From Anagrus nilaparvatae (Eukaryota > Arthropoda > Insecta > Hymenoptera > Mymaridae), in assembly GCA_022575985.1 (NCBI GenBank), contig JAKSXM010000007.1:37760501-37824500 (forward strand): 64,000 bases of DNA, in the 5' to 3' direction. Shown piece by piece: positions 24,815 to 37,180 of this stretch; positions within the stretch are counted from its first letter, which is position 1, and every line of letters starts with the position of its first letter. The translations under genes were made by a program, and so were the position numbers. The notes below the pieces were generated by a model that made no database searches, was not told the DNA's origin, and saw only the letters and a list, made by a program, of their open reading frames with translations.

Positions 24815-25450
24815 TGACAGCTAATTGACAGCTGTCATTATCATAAATCCGACTCGAAATTTGAAATTAGCGACTGAAATAACATAAAGATAGAGAATAA
24901 ATTTGAGATTCCTGTAAGCGAACGTAATTTGAATACTATAAAAGTTTAGGTTAGGTTAAATAAATTTATAGTTTTAAATTAAATAAATTTATAGTTTTAA
25001 ATTAAATAAATTTATAGTTTTTAACAAATAAAAAAGATTTGACAGCTAATTGTCATCTGTAAATTGTCAATATCGTAAATCTGACTGCAAATTTGAAATC
25101 AGCGACTCTAAAAACAGAATTAATGAAAATAAACTAATGGTTTCTAACAAATGAAAGTTATTTGACAGCTAATTGACAGCTGTCAACTGATATCGTCAAT
25201 CTGAATTCAAATTTGAATCAAGTGACCCAAAAAACATAAAGAATGAAGATGAATTCAAGGTTTTTAACAAATTAAAGCGATTTGACAGCTAATTGACAGC
25301 TGTCAACTGTCAACAGCCATCAATATCGTAAATCTGACTTCAGATTTGAAGTCAGAGATCCAAAAAATATATTAAATAAGAATAAATTTAAGATTTCTAA
25401 AAAATGAAACTGATTTGACAGGTAATTGACAGCTGCCAACTGTCAATATC
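24815..25450. repeat. Mirror array of GACAGCTGTCAA units, right arm
   Basis: Reverse complement of the 16880-17545 array. It also contains an extra tandem TTAAATTAAATAAATTTATAG stretch near 24955-25020 that is longer here than in the left arm, a length difference between the arms. Confidence 0.8.
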
Positions 25451-25542
25451 GAAAATCTAACTTCAGATTTGAACTTAGCGACCAAAAAAATCTATGTATA
25501 CCAAATAATTAACCTATTTTTTAAAAAAATAACGTTTGATCA

Positions 25543-25628
25543 AATAACCACATAATTAACCACGTAATTAACCACATAATTAACCACGTAATTAACCACG
25601 TAGTTAACCACGTAATTAACCACATAAA
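25543..25628. repeat. 12-bp tandem repeat, outer right arm
   Basis: Seven copies of CCAC(A/G)TAATTAA, the reverse complement of 16751-16835. The order of ACGT and ATGT variants differs from that of the left arm. Confidence 0.9.
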
Positions 25629-26235
25629 ATTTTCTCCTGGGTCCCAATTTTCAAAAATTCGCAGAGACGGCTAGAAACGATTTTACGACGTAAAATTTGA
25701 GTAGTGAGGACATTTTATATGTATAATCACCTGTGCAAAGTTACAGCCCAATCTGAAGACCCCATCTGGAGGCTAATGTACGTTTCACATGGAATTAGCC
25801 TAAATCTAGAGGGCTAAAATTTGGGAAATTTACCACTTTTAGTTATATTTTTGAACGAAATTGGTTTAGGGTTGATTTGTTCACCCACACGTACACTTTG
25901 CATACAGTTGAGAAATAATAACCCATTTACTTTTTATAAATTTTATATTTTTAGAAAAATTTGAAAAATTATAATTAAAGTTAGGTATTTTTTGCCTACT
26001 AAAGTAATTTATATTTATTATAAAATTATTTCTTTTACACTAGAAAAAAAATTCTTGTTCCCGTGAACGTAAAATTCCGTTTGTCGAAAGTTTTTATTTC
26101 CGTTTATTGCACACGAAATTCCGGTTTAGATTAACTGATTTTTAACATGCGACATATTCATAGGGGTGTGTACTAGAGAAAGCCTGCCAATTCAAGGGAT
26201 GGGGTCGTGAAAAACTGATGTTTAGGAGAGGGGGG

Positions 26236-26606
26236 TAGAGCATCACGAGACTTCGAGACTAGTCTCGATCTCTCGAGACCACACAGTACTGATTTTTGAG
26301 ACTCGAGTTCATGTGAGACTTATATATCGAGACTCTCAAAAAGTCTCGAGTGCAGAATTACTACTTCTTTCCTTTAAATTTTAACTTTTTTGATTTTTTT
26401 TCGTAAATAACACTACTATGAGTGAACTAAATGACACATAGTAAATGTAAATTTTTGTATATTAAAATTTTGGATCATAATTTTCGAGACCAAGTCTCGA
26501 TTTCGGGACTAAGCTTCGATTTCGAGACCAAGATGCAGATCCAGACCGAAACCGAAACGAGAATACTCAGAATATTTCGAGACCGAGACGAGACTTATCA
26601 AAATCG
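26236..26606 (+). mobile_element. GAGAC-rich dispersed element, copy 1
   Basis: Begins TAGAGCATCACGAGAC and ends GAGACTTATCAAAATCG. It is dense in CGAGAC and GTCTCG words at both ends around an AT-rich middle. A second copy in reverse orientation at 55965-56369 shares both ends and the middle, which defines the element limits. No coding capacity. The superfamily is unknown. Confidence 0.8.
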
Positions 26607-27409
26607 CGGTATCGTCTCGTCTCCTGATGCTTTGGAGGGGGGGGGGGGTCAAATGGGTTTAGTGTTTTTTGAATCAGGGATTTTGACAACTTTTGGTTTA
26701 TGGACCTTGAATTTAAAGGCTTTCTCTAGTAGTCTGTTATGTTCATATTGAACATAATTAATTTATTAAATAAATAAATGAATGGATGTAGTATTACTAC
26801 AATTAAAATGTATCGCAAGCATATTTCAGTATTGTACTGAGGGCAATGGCTTACATGATATTGCTGAGTAAGCGTTTATTTTATAAAATGAAATATATGT
26901 ACTTACTCATACTGGATACGAGGAAACCTTCAAATAAATACACACAGATTTTATAATAACTGAGTTTATTAAAATAACGATTAAAAGTAAACTTCACTGA
27001 CTGTCTTTAATTACATTTTTTATTGTCTTATATACTAATGGTTTCTTGTTTAAGTTATTTAAAATATTTAAAATATAAATATTATTATTTCCTAAACTAT
27101 TTGTTTATTACATAATCTTATGTTATAGTTTGCGTAATAATAAACGATGCTTTCCTAATATATGTTATAATTTCTTAATATTATGTTATTATTTCTTAAT
27201 CTAAAACATTTCTTATTTGATTAGCAAGCTTAAATAGTATTTACATATTTAATTTATAAATATTGTCTTAGGTAATTATTTATTATTAATTATTTATAAA
27301 TTATAATTGATTATTTATCATTTTTTTGCTAGTTATTTCATAACATCTCCACCCCTAGTTTCTAAAATAAAAATGTTAGTTTTTATTTTTATCTGGTTCG
27401 GTAACCAGA
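26607..27409. other. AT-rich intronic stretch, nothing recognised
   Basis: Contains a G-run near 26640 and long A/T-rich tracts. No gene or repeat family is assigned. Confidence 0.5.
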
Positions 27410-30400
27410 CAGGTGAAATTTTTAACTCAGCTTTCTACGTAGTTTTCAACGTATGCAATTCGTTTTAGGGTTATTTTTTAAAAAAATTCTAAGTACTGTT
27501 TATGAAAAATATGAAAAATATAATTGGGCATGAAATTGAGTAATTGTCGCATAAACTTTGCTCTAAATATAAAATTTCCTTTTTCAATAGACTTTAAAAT
27601 TTTTCGGGACTTGTAATTTTTTTTCCCTTTTATTATTTTTTTCTTTTTTTTTTTTAAATTTGTAAAAGATTTTTTTATTAATTTTCGTATAATTTAAAAT
27701 TTTATTATTAATTTTAAAGTTTTTTAAAAATATTGCAAAATAATTATTTTGATGATTATAAAAAATTTTGGATATCAAGAAATCGGGTCAAATAAGGTGC
27801 ACAATTAAATTAATGAAATAACAACCATTTTTTATTTTAAAAAAAAAATTAATACAATTTTATGTCTTGATGCAATTCTACATAAATTTGTTAATTTTTG
27901 CTGGATGAAATAATATACACTTGTACTAATAAATCGAGTGGCCTTGAAGAAAGTACATTTATGTGACAACTCAGCTTCGATCATGTAGGTGATGGGTTGA
28001 GTTTTGTCCAAATTCCTTCAAACCTATATTATTACAGAAAATATTTATTCAAGGTTCTACACTGAAAAAAATTCCGCTTCCGGCATACAGAAAAACCGTC
28101 CAAGACAAACGTAATTTCGCTAGTGGTAAGCGGAATTTTTTTTTTCATCTCAAACGATTGCAAATGACTTTTTGTAAAATTAATGAAACCAATTCTTTTT
28201 TAAAAAAAATTCTCATGTCTCATTATACCGATACAAACATATCCCAAAAAAGTTGAGAAACTACTTTTAATTTTCTTTACGTTTTAAGTAATTAACAATC
28301 GTTTTACGAGATAAAAAAAATCGTTTAGCTACAAGCGGAATTTTGCTTGCAGCAAACGGAAATCCGATTTTTTTAAATTTATAGTTTTACTTAAATTTCT
28401 AGTATTATTAAATATGAAAAAAATCTTTTTATTATTTTTCTTGCCGGTTCAAAAATAAGTGTTTTATTTGTCACTGACGAAGATAATTTATGTGCAGCAT
28501 TTGGCCGTAAAATTTAAGAATATACCGGTCGCTATATACCGGTCATTTTTTACTTTAACAGCCTAAGATTTATGGAATGCTGAATATACGAATACGAAAT
28601 CCATTTGCGCCGAAAATGGACCAGTTGCCCACAATAGGAATTTCTAGCTTACCTTTAGTGGTTTTTAAAACTTTTTTTATCTGTTACTTTCGTTTTTTGT
28701 GTTCCTAAACTTTATTATGGTTTCTGTTATTAAAATTCTCTGCTTGTACAACCAAAAAAAGGATTAAGATACCAAAATAAATAATCTGCAGTTTTTTTTT
28801 TGTGACTGAGTCGTTTTGGGAATAATAGATACTGTATTAGAGTTTAGAGACTCAAAATGCATAAAGAACGTAACAGATAATTAAACACCAGTAAAGAATG
28901 ACTTCATAATTCCTATTTGCAAAAACCGGAATTTTATCGTTTGTAGAAACTAGATTCTTATTTGCTACTACTGCATTTTTTTTCGGTGTAGGTTTATTTT
29001 TTGCCAGCCTGTACGTGGATGTAATGATGATGTTTCTAAACTTTTACTGTGTTTAGTTAGGACTTTGCATATAAAAAAAGCTAAAGGCTGTGATTGGGTT
29101 TGAAATATTATTTAAAATGCCCCGAAAAAATTGCAAGATGTTTATGTTAACTATAGCAAGTAAAATACATCATTGCGAAGGAGAGGATATACTAAGCAAA
29201 TACTTGTTTAATGCAATACCAAAACTTTTTTTTTTTATCTCTTCAATTTTTATGATATTAACAAAAATTAATTAAACTTGTAAAAACTGCTTGTTCAATT
29301 ATCTTACTAAAAATAATTAATATGAACATTTTGCACCATTTTGACAGCATTCTAAAGAATATTGCAAGTCCAATAGCAGCATCAGCATTTTTTTTTAACC
29401 GAAGGCTACATCGAACTCTACTTCGGAAAGAACTTATACTGTTCATAAAAATTTTACAAATAAAAAGAGGGCATTAAAACTTTGCAATTAGCTTAAATTT
29501 ACCATTGTTACCAGGTTTCAACAATAATATAGCAAATTTATACAGCTAGTATATGTTTCTCAATACCAGCTTGGATTAAAAGTTCTCAAGCCGCTTGAAT
29601 TTTTAAAGCCAATATAAGATAGAGAAAAGTATATTTTCTTTATAAACTTGCTGTATTATTGTTGTATCTTGCTAACAATGGTAAATATAAGATTCATGAA
29701 CATTTAAAAGCCTTCTATTATTTATACGTAAACACTGGTGAAAATATAAAAAATGCAAAAATATTCATAAGTGTAGATAAAAGTAAACATTGTAGTCCAA
29801 ATTTACGCTAAAGTGTATGAAAGTAGATAAAAAGAGTTCAAAAATGTTGCAAAAGAATTCTCTAAAAAAATACATTTCGATCACAATTCGCCGGTTCCCA
29901 AAATTCTTTTGCAAACTTTCGGGACATTTTTACATTCTTCTACTATATTTTTATGCGATTTTTTCGCTCACAAATAAATTGAAATTAAATGTATCCTATT
30001 GAGAATGTCCTAACGAAACGCGTTTTTTTATATTTACATTATATTATGTATGTATTTCATTACTTGATTTTCTAAAACAAAAAATTTTTCAGGTTCAAAA
30101 AATTTGAATGTTGAAAATATATTTTCATATAAAAATATAATTATTATATGATTTCACTTACTTATATTCCCTAAAGAACACATTTTACTTTCAACTTTGA
30201 AAAAATGCCGTAGCCATCTACTGGAAAAAAATGAACTAGCTTTAATTTCTTTTTTCATGCAATTCAATTTTTTCCAATAGATGGCTTTTTTTTAAAGTTG
30301 AAAGTAAAATGTGTTCTTCAGGGAATATAAGTACGTGAAATCATATAATAATTATATTTTTATATGAAAATATATTTTCAACATTCAAATTTTTTGAACC

Positions 30401-33133
30401 TGAAAAATTTTTTGTTTTAGAAAATCAAGTAATGAAATACATAAATAATATAATATAAAATTAAAAAAACGCGTTTCGTTAATCAATAGGATACATTTAA
30501 TTTCTATTTGTTGGTCAAAAAATCGCATCAAAATATAGTAAAAGAGTGTAAAAGTGTCCCGGAAGTGTGCAAAAGAATTTTGGGAACCGGCGAATTGTGA
30601 TCGAAATGTATTTTTTTAGAGAATTCTTTTGCAACATTTTTGAACTCTTTTTATCTACTTTCATACACTTTGGCGTAAATTTGGACTACAATGTTTACTT
30701 TTTCCTACACTTATGAATATTTTTGCATTTTTTATATTTTCACCAGTGAAGTCAGCATCTACTGTGTTTTGGTATGAACTTTTATTGACATAAACAGTTA
30801 CAAATAATAATAGAAGGCTTTAAAATGTTCATGAATCTTATATTTACCATTGTTAGCAAGATACAACAATAATACAGCAAGTTTACAAAGAAAATATACT
30901 TTTCTCTATCTTATATTGGCTTTAAAAATTCAAGCGGCTTGAGAACTTTTAATCCAAGCTGGTATTGAGAAACATATACTCGCTGTATAAATTTGCTATA
31001 TTATTGTTGAATCCTGGTAACAATGGTAAATTTAAGCTAATTGCAAAGTTTTAATGCCCTCTTTTTATTTGTAAAATTTTTATGAACAGTATAAGTTCTT
31101 TCCGAAGTAGAGTTCGATGTAGCCTTCGGTTAAAAAAAAATGCTGATGCTGCTATTGGACTTGAAATATTCTTTAGAATGCTGTCAAAATGGTGCAAAAT
31201 GTTCATATTAATTATTTTTAGTAAGATAATTGAACAAGCAGTTTTTGCAAGTTTAATTAATCTTTGTTACTATCATAAAAATTGAAGAGTTAAAAAAAAA
31301 AGTTTTGGTATTGCATTAAACAAGTATTTGCTTAGTATATCCTCTCCTTCGCAATGATGTATTTTACTTGCTATAGTTAACATAAACATCTTGCAATTTT
31401 TTCGGGGCATTCTAAATAATATTTCAAACCCAATGACAGCCTTTAGCTTTTTTTATATGCAAAGTCCTAACTAAACACAGTAAAAGTTTAGAGACATCAT
31501 CATTACATCCACGTACAGGCTTGCAAAAAATAAACCTACACTGAAAAAAAAAATGCAGTTTTAGCAAATAAGAATCTAGTTTCCACATACAGAAAAATTC
31601 CGGTTTTTGCAAATAGGAATTATGAAGTAATTCTTTACTGGTGTTTAATTATCTGTTACGTTCTTTATACATTTTGAGTCTCTAAACTCTAATACATTAT
31701 CTATTATTCCCAAAACGACTCAGTCACAAAAAAAAAATGCAGATTATTTATTTTGGTATCTTAATCCTTTTTTTGGTTGTACAAGCAGAGAATTTTAATA
31801 ACAGAAACCATAATAAAGTTTAGGAACACAAAAAACGAAAGTAACAAATAAAAAAAGTTTTAAAAACCACTAAAGGTAAGCTAGAAATTCCTATTGTGGG
31901 CAACTGGTCCATTTTCGGCGCAAATGGATTTCGTATTCGTATATTCAGCATTCCATAAATCTTAGGCTGTTAAAGTAAAAAATTACCGATATAGCGCGTA
32001 AATTCTTAAATTTTACGGCCAAATGCTGCACATAAATTATCTTCGTCAGTGACAAATAAAACACTTATTTTTGAACCGGCAAGAAAAATAATAAAAAGAT
32101 TTTTTTCATATTTAGTAATACTAGAAATTTAAGTAAAACTATAAATTAAAAAAAAATCGGATTTCCGTTTGCTGCAAGCAAAATTCCGCTTGTAGCTAAA
32201 CGATTTTTTTTATCTCGTAAAACGATTGTTAATTACTTAAAACGTAAAGAAAATTAAAAGTAGTTTTCAACTTTTTTGGGATATGTTTGTATCGGTATAA
32301 TGAGACATGAGAATTTTTTTTAAAAAAGAATTGGTTTCATTAATTTTACAAAAAGTCATTTGCAATCGTTTGAGATGAAAAAAAAAATTCCGCTTACCAC
32401 TAGCGGAATTACGTTTGTCTTGGACGGTTTTTCTGTATGCCGGAAGCGGAATTTTTTTCAGTGTAGAACCTTGAATAAATATTTTCTGTAATAATATAGG
32501 TTTGAAGGAATTTGGACAAAACTCAACCCATCACCTACATGATCGAAGCTGAGTTGTCACATAAATGTACTTTCTTCAAGGCCACTCGATTTATTAGTAC
32601 AAGTGTATATTATTTCATCCAGCAAAAATTAACAAATTTATGTAGAATTGCATCAATACATAAAATTGTATTAATTTTTTTTTTTAAATAAAAAATGGTT
32701 GTTATTTCATTAATTTAATTGTGCACCTTATTTGACCCGATTCCTTGATATCCAAAATTTTTTATAATAAATAATTATTTTGCAATATTTTTAAAAAACT
32801 TTAAAATTAATAATAAAATTTTAAATTATACGAAAATTAATAAAAAAATCTTTTACAAATTTAAAAAAAAAAAAGAAAAAAATAATAAAAGGAAAAAAAA
32901 AATTACAAGTCCCGAAAAATTTTAAAGTCTATTGAAAAAGGAAATTTTATATTTAGAGCAAAGTTTATGCGACAATTACTCAATTTCATGCCCAATTATA
33001 TTTTTCATATTTTTCATGAACAGTACTTAGAATTTTTTTTAAAAATAACCCTAAAACGAATTGCATACGTTTAAAACTACGTAGAAAACTTAGTAGAAAA
33101 CTACGTAGAAAACTGAGTTAAAAATTTCACCTG
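27410..33133. mobile_element. 5.7-kb near-perfect palindrome with a 37-bp loop
   Basis: The outer ends are CAGGTGAAATTTTTAACTCA and its reverse complement. The inner ends are AGCCATCTACTGGAAAAAA (30212-30230) and TTTTTTCCAATAGATGGCT (30268-30286), so the loop is only about 37 bp. The right arm carries a replacement or insertion of about 60 bp near 30748-30810 and a short duplication of TAGAAAACTACG near 33085-33115; otherwise the arms match closely. Both arms include GCGGAATTTTTTT and AAACCG(T/G) motifs repeated in inverted form. No conserved protein is visible; the mirrored small frames are products of the inverted repeat. Confidence 0.9.
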
Positions 33134-34811
33134 AATAAAATATTAGTTACAGAGTATTTTACAAAATTTTAATTTACTTATACTAATTTATCTTATATTG
33201 GAAATTTAGTTATTATGCGATTTTTACATTTATTTTTGTTAGAGTGCATTGACTTGTAAGATTGATTTTATAAGAGTTTATTTTATGTATTGTTAGTAAC
33301 TTGTATATATATGGGCATGTCCAGGGAAGCACGACCAGCTGAAAAATAAAAAAAAAATAAGAATATTTTTTTTTGGTCATTTTTTACCTTAGATTTGTGA
33401 AATCACTCATACTTTACACTTCCTGATGCATAATTTTGAGATACGGCTGCTCCAAAGTTGAATTTTTCAATTTTTTTGATTTCAGCTGTCCAGTTCAACC
33501 TGAAATAACTCAAAACCATTCAACTTTTAACATATACATATGATTGGGAGAAACTTTTATTTTTACCTGAACTACTAAAAAAAAAAAAAAATTTTCTATT
33601 TTGACTTATTCCACTTTTTTTTCTCCTCGACGGTAGCTTTCAAACATCCAGGAAATTTGTTTCGCCATGATTTTTTTCAACTTTTTTCTTCCAAAAATTC
33701 ACTTCAAAGGGTCTAATTGACATCCTGAAAGTCCTGAGATGTGATAGGAAATGATCGGTCCACAATCTTAAAACTTGGTTCTTCCGTTTCCCTAAAAATC
33801 CATAAAAATGTTAAATATTAAAGCGTAAAATCATTAAAATACTAAATTTAACCTTACCAAATGATTTCTTCTGTTAAATCTTCACTATCAGGACCACATA
33901 AACATGTTGTAACATATCAATAGGATCATCTAACATTTCTGATGCTAAAACACCCAAGATCAGCCTCGCGTCAGCATCCAAAAATTGAAAAAATATAAAT
34001 AATTTAAATTTATAAAATTGTCAAACAAAAAAAATTTTAATTTTATAAATTTCAATTTTACTTTTATTATTATGCAAATTCTTTTTTCTTTTTTTTATAC
34101 AGCATCACAGAGATGTTCAAAATTACTTAGAAAAGAGGGTCTATAGTAAAATTTCTCGAGGAATCCAAATATCGAGTCAGAATTTTCATTAGATTACAGA
34201 AAAAGCCGGAAAATGGAAAATTCTGGAAAATGGAAAGGTTGAATTTGGATGAGTCAAAAAAAGGCTTTAAAGGCAAATAAGCAAAGAAATTTTTTATGAA
34301 ATTTGTAGTACATATATTGAACTTATTTTCCTGAAAATTTCAGACATTTTAAAGCACTTAGAAAAAAATGCCAGGTTGCGAAAAATGTAAAAAAAAACGC
34401 ATTTTTCAAAAACAGCCGCCGCTAAAATCAAAATATCTCCGGTATAAATCCATCAATTTTAAATTTCAGGATTGCATTTGAAAGGTCTTGAGTAGACAAA
34501 AAAATGCAACTAACCAGAAGTAGAGTTGATCTTAAGCCACGGTACTATTTTAAAAATCAGCTTTTTTAATAAAATTTATTTTAGGTTTGTCAATGGCGAA
34601 AAAAATTGACGCCTTGAAATCAGCTAAAAATTTTTTCACATAATGTAGACCTTTTACCGGTTCAAATGCGAACAATAGGGTGAAATTTGAAGTAAATTCA
34701 AAGAAATGGCGTAATTTTGAAAATTGGCCAAATCAGGCTATTTTTGGACCTTAAAACGGCCATATTTCGGTCATATTTCGTAACCCAAATACCCGAGATC
34801 AAAATCGCGAT
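33134..34811. other. Intronic stretch, nothing recognised
   Basis: AT-rich with many short A and T runs. No ORF, LTR or inverted repeat identified. Confidence 0.45.
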
Positions 34812-34815
34812 AAAG

Positions 34816-35535
34816 TGTTATGTATCCTAGCTATCCTAGATATCCGCATTCTTTTATTATAATTTATAAATAATACCTAGATACCAGAGATATCCGCATT
34901 CTTTAATTATATATATAATTTATAATTAGTACCAAATATCCTGTCTTATATTTCACCTACATTTTTCCGGCTCATCACTTTTTAGGCAAAATATAGTACC
35001 ATAGGTCAGCAATAATATATTTCATAAATAACTAAATCCCTCCTTATGACTTCCCCCAAAATTAATCAGGGACGCCTTCGCTAATTGGACGTGACGAGAC
35101 GTCTCCCCGAAAATCCTGTAAAAGGGGAAGATCTAATTTAGATTATATATTACCCCTCAGGTGCCCAAATCATTATTAGACTACTATCAATCTTCAGATC
35201 AATAGCACTTATTGCTTTGATTTCTTTGACTAGACAGTTATAAGACAATTATTTAAATTATAATAATAAAAGTGAACTTATAAATTGAATCAGTTAGTAT
35301 TTATTTATATATATAAGTGACACAAGTCCTTTTATAAACGTGAACCTAACCTAAGGTTAAGTTCCTCCAGCTGCAGAACCCGAGGTCATCATCATTTATA
35401 CATTATCATCTCTAACGTTTATAACCAACTAGCTATATAAGTATAAAATATCTGGGGAACTAAAACTCCAGGATAAACTTATATTTAAATATTCATAAAT
35501 TACGTATCCCGAATTAAACCTCAGGATACGTAACA
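34816..35535. mobile_element. 720-bp solo LTR
   Basis: Begins TGTTATGTATCC and ends GGATACGTAACA, a TG...CA element with short inverted ends. It is flanked on both sides by the 4-bp duplication AAAG (34812-34815 and 35536-35539). Inside are a local duplication of ATATCCGCATTCTTTAATTAT near 34840-34910, a GC-richer patch (GACGTGACGAGACGTCTCC, about 35089-35107) and an AATAAA-type signal in ATAATAATAAAAGTG near 35262. No internal domain is next to it, so it is a recombinant solo LTR. A 4-bp duplication fits gypsy or Pao-type elements; the orientation is uncertain. Confidence 0.82.
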
Positions 35536-35539
35536 AAAG

Positions 35540-36146
35540 TCACAAATTTTTTTTAATTTAAAAAAATTTGTAAAATAATTTTAAGTTAAAAAAAATATTT
35601 AATAATAAAATAATTAAAGTTAAATTGAAAAAAAAAAATAAATTTTAAACATTTATTTATTATTTATGTATGATCATGCATAAAATCAGATTCCATGGGT
35701 ATTTATTTGAAAATATATACTGTTTATTAAATAATTAGTTATATAATATTTTTTACAAGTTTAAATTTTAAATGAATTATTTTAACCATTACATCACAAT
35801 AGGCCAAAAGAGTTCGTGAGAATTCATGTCGAATTCATAACCAATTCGTGAATGAGAATAAGTTTGAATTCACCATTAATTCGAGAGTAGTTCGTTGTGA
35901 ATTCGTACCGAGTTCAAATCTTTGTTGTTTAATTTTATAACTTTATTTTCTATTTATTGAATAATTAAGGATTTTGTAGTTAAGGTATCTCACGGAGTTT
36001 ATAAATACGAATACTATGAACTAAAATTTACTGTAGACGAAGAGAATTAAAAAACAAATCCATTTATCCCAAACAATACCTAGGTTCCCGATTAATTAAG
36101 AATGAAATAAGCAACTGATAATTTTTAAGATTAACACGCGAACTTA
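35540..36146. other. AT-rich stretch, nothing recognised
   Basis: Contains repeated GAATTC(A/G)T words near 35820-35910 but no clear repeat unit or gene. Confidence 0.45.
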
Positions 36147-36785
36147 TACACCATTGAATAAAGGCTAAATTGAGGGGAAACTTGGACAAAAATCCTCCAG
36201 AGAAAAAAAGTTGTTGAATGTGCTGGTTTTGGGGTAATTTGAAAAAAAAAAAAACAAAATGGGAAATTCCAACCCAGCGCTGGCCCCCCTCTCCAGAGTG
36301 GGCTAAAGGCTGGGTGAAACGGTTTTTGCAAATAACTCAAAAAGTAAGCAAAATAAAAAGAAACGTTTCAAATAAAAGTTGTAGCTGAGGGAGTTTCCTA
36401 TAAAACTGGTCATTAGCAATTTTTCAGTCGAACGCACTGGGGCCAAGTTTTAAGTGGTCAAAGTTTAGACCTTTTTTACCAAATTTTCAAAAATCGATAT
36501 TTCAGAACTAAAAAAAAAAGAATGCGTTTTTAATGAGTTTTTTTTTAATTTTTTGGTAGTTAAAAGTGTTAGATATGGGTGTGTAACGTTTTTTACATTT
36601 AATAGTATATATGTGGATGTAAAATTTTGCATGTATATGTTTCTGCACCCCCACACGCTGGCGTTCAACCTCTAGAACGTTAATTTTTTTAGTGTCCATT
36701 TTTTGATGTTTGCAAGTAAAAAAGCGTATGCATATAGGTAAGTTTATCATGGAATTACTTATTAGAGATCCATACTATGTATTTA
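36147..36785 (+). mobile_element. Single-arm copy of the 48514-51101 palindrome family
   Basis: Starts TACACCATTGAATAAAGGCT, as the intact palindrome does, and follows its left arm through CTTGGACAAAAATCCTCCAG, GTTGTAGCTGAG and ATGGAATTACTTATTAGAGA, then stops. No second arm follows. It is therefore either a deletion derivative or a form that never had the inverted half. Confidence 0.85.
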
Positions 36786-36998
36786 ACTTAAAATATTTAA
36801 ATATCCCCGCCCCCCGGTATTTAATATATTTAAAGTTATGATTATATTTTATGTTAATTAAAATAATATAATTAATTAATAATGATGGATATATTCGGAA
36901 TAGGATATATTTATTTAATTAAATTAATAACCTCAATAATTAATATTAATTATTTTATTTTATTATTAAGAATTATTAGTCATTTTATTTATTGTATA

Positions 36999-37180
36999 TT
37001 ACGGCGCGCGATAGCGCGCGCGACTAAGTTAAGTTCTAAACTTAGAAGCACTAATATACAGGAAATTGAGGTTTCTCTCTCTAATTTTGATGAGACCTTC
37101 AAGAGCTCCAAGTCGAATAGCTCGAATAGCTCGAATAGCTCGAAAAGCTCGAAAAGCTCGAATTTCGATTTTTTATAAAA
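36999..37180 (+). mobile_element. TTACGGCGC-headed element with 9-bp minisatellite
   Basis: The head TTACGGCGCGCGATAGCGCG can form a GC-rich hairpin, followed by GACTAAGTTAAGTT and a roughly 85-bp block shared in reverse orientation with 52540-52636. A 9-bp minisatellite (TCGAATAGC and TCGAAAAGC, about six copies) follows. An open frame here reads as a Ser/Asn-rich tail but only because of the repeat. Confidence 0.7.

Larger units (their letters stand above)
16736..25641. mobile_element. 8.9-kb giant palindrome with ORF-free arms
   Basis: The left arm (16736-21091) and right arm (21275-25641) are reverse complements along their full length of about 4.4 kb, around a spacer of about 183 bp. 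They differ only by scattered substitutions and small indels; for example, AATAAAGAAATT at 20932 corresponds to an A-substituted copy at 21430. Within each arm, from outside in, are a 12-bp repeat, a GACAGCTGTCAA-bearing array, a block of diverged 128-bp satellite, and AT-rich unique sequence. The inner ends are GC-richer (CGCCGGCTACTATCGCCG). A weaker inverted match continues outside (AACCCTAAACCAATTTT at about 16515 against its reverse complement at about 25870), so the true element may span about 16485-25905. No ORF above about 60 codons is conserved. Confidence 0.9.

Noticed and set aside
29258..29446. 62-codon ORF (SFRSRVRCSLRLKK) mirrored at 31082-31285
   Set aside because: It lies in palindrome arms and has no family features; the differing ends of the two copies show no conservation of a product.
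36882..37178. 98-codon ORF with a Ser/Asn/Lys-rich tail
   Set aside because: The tail is a translation of a 9-bp minisatellite and the start is AT-rich hydrophobic noise.
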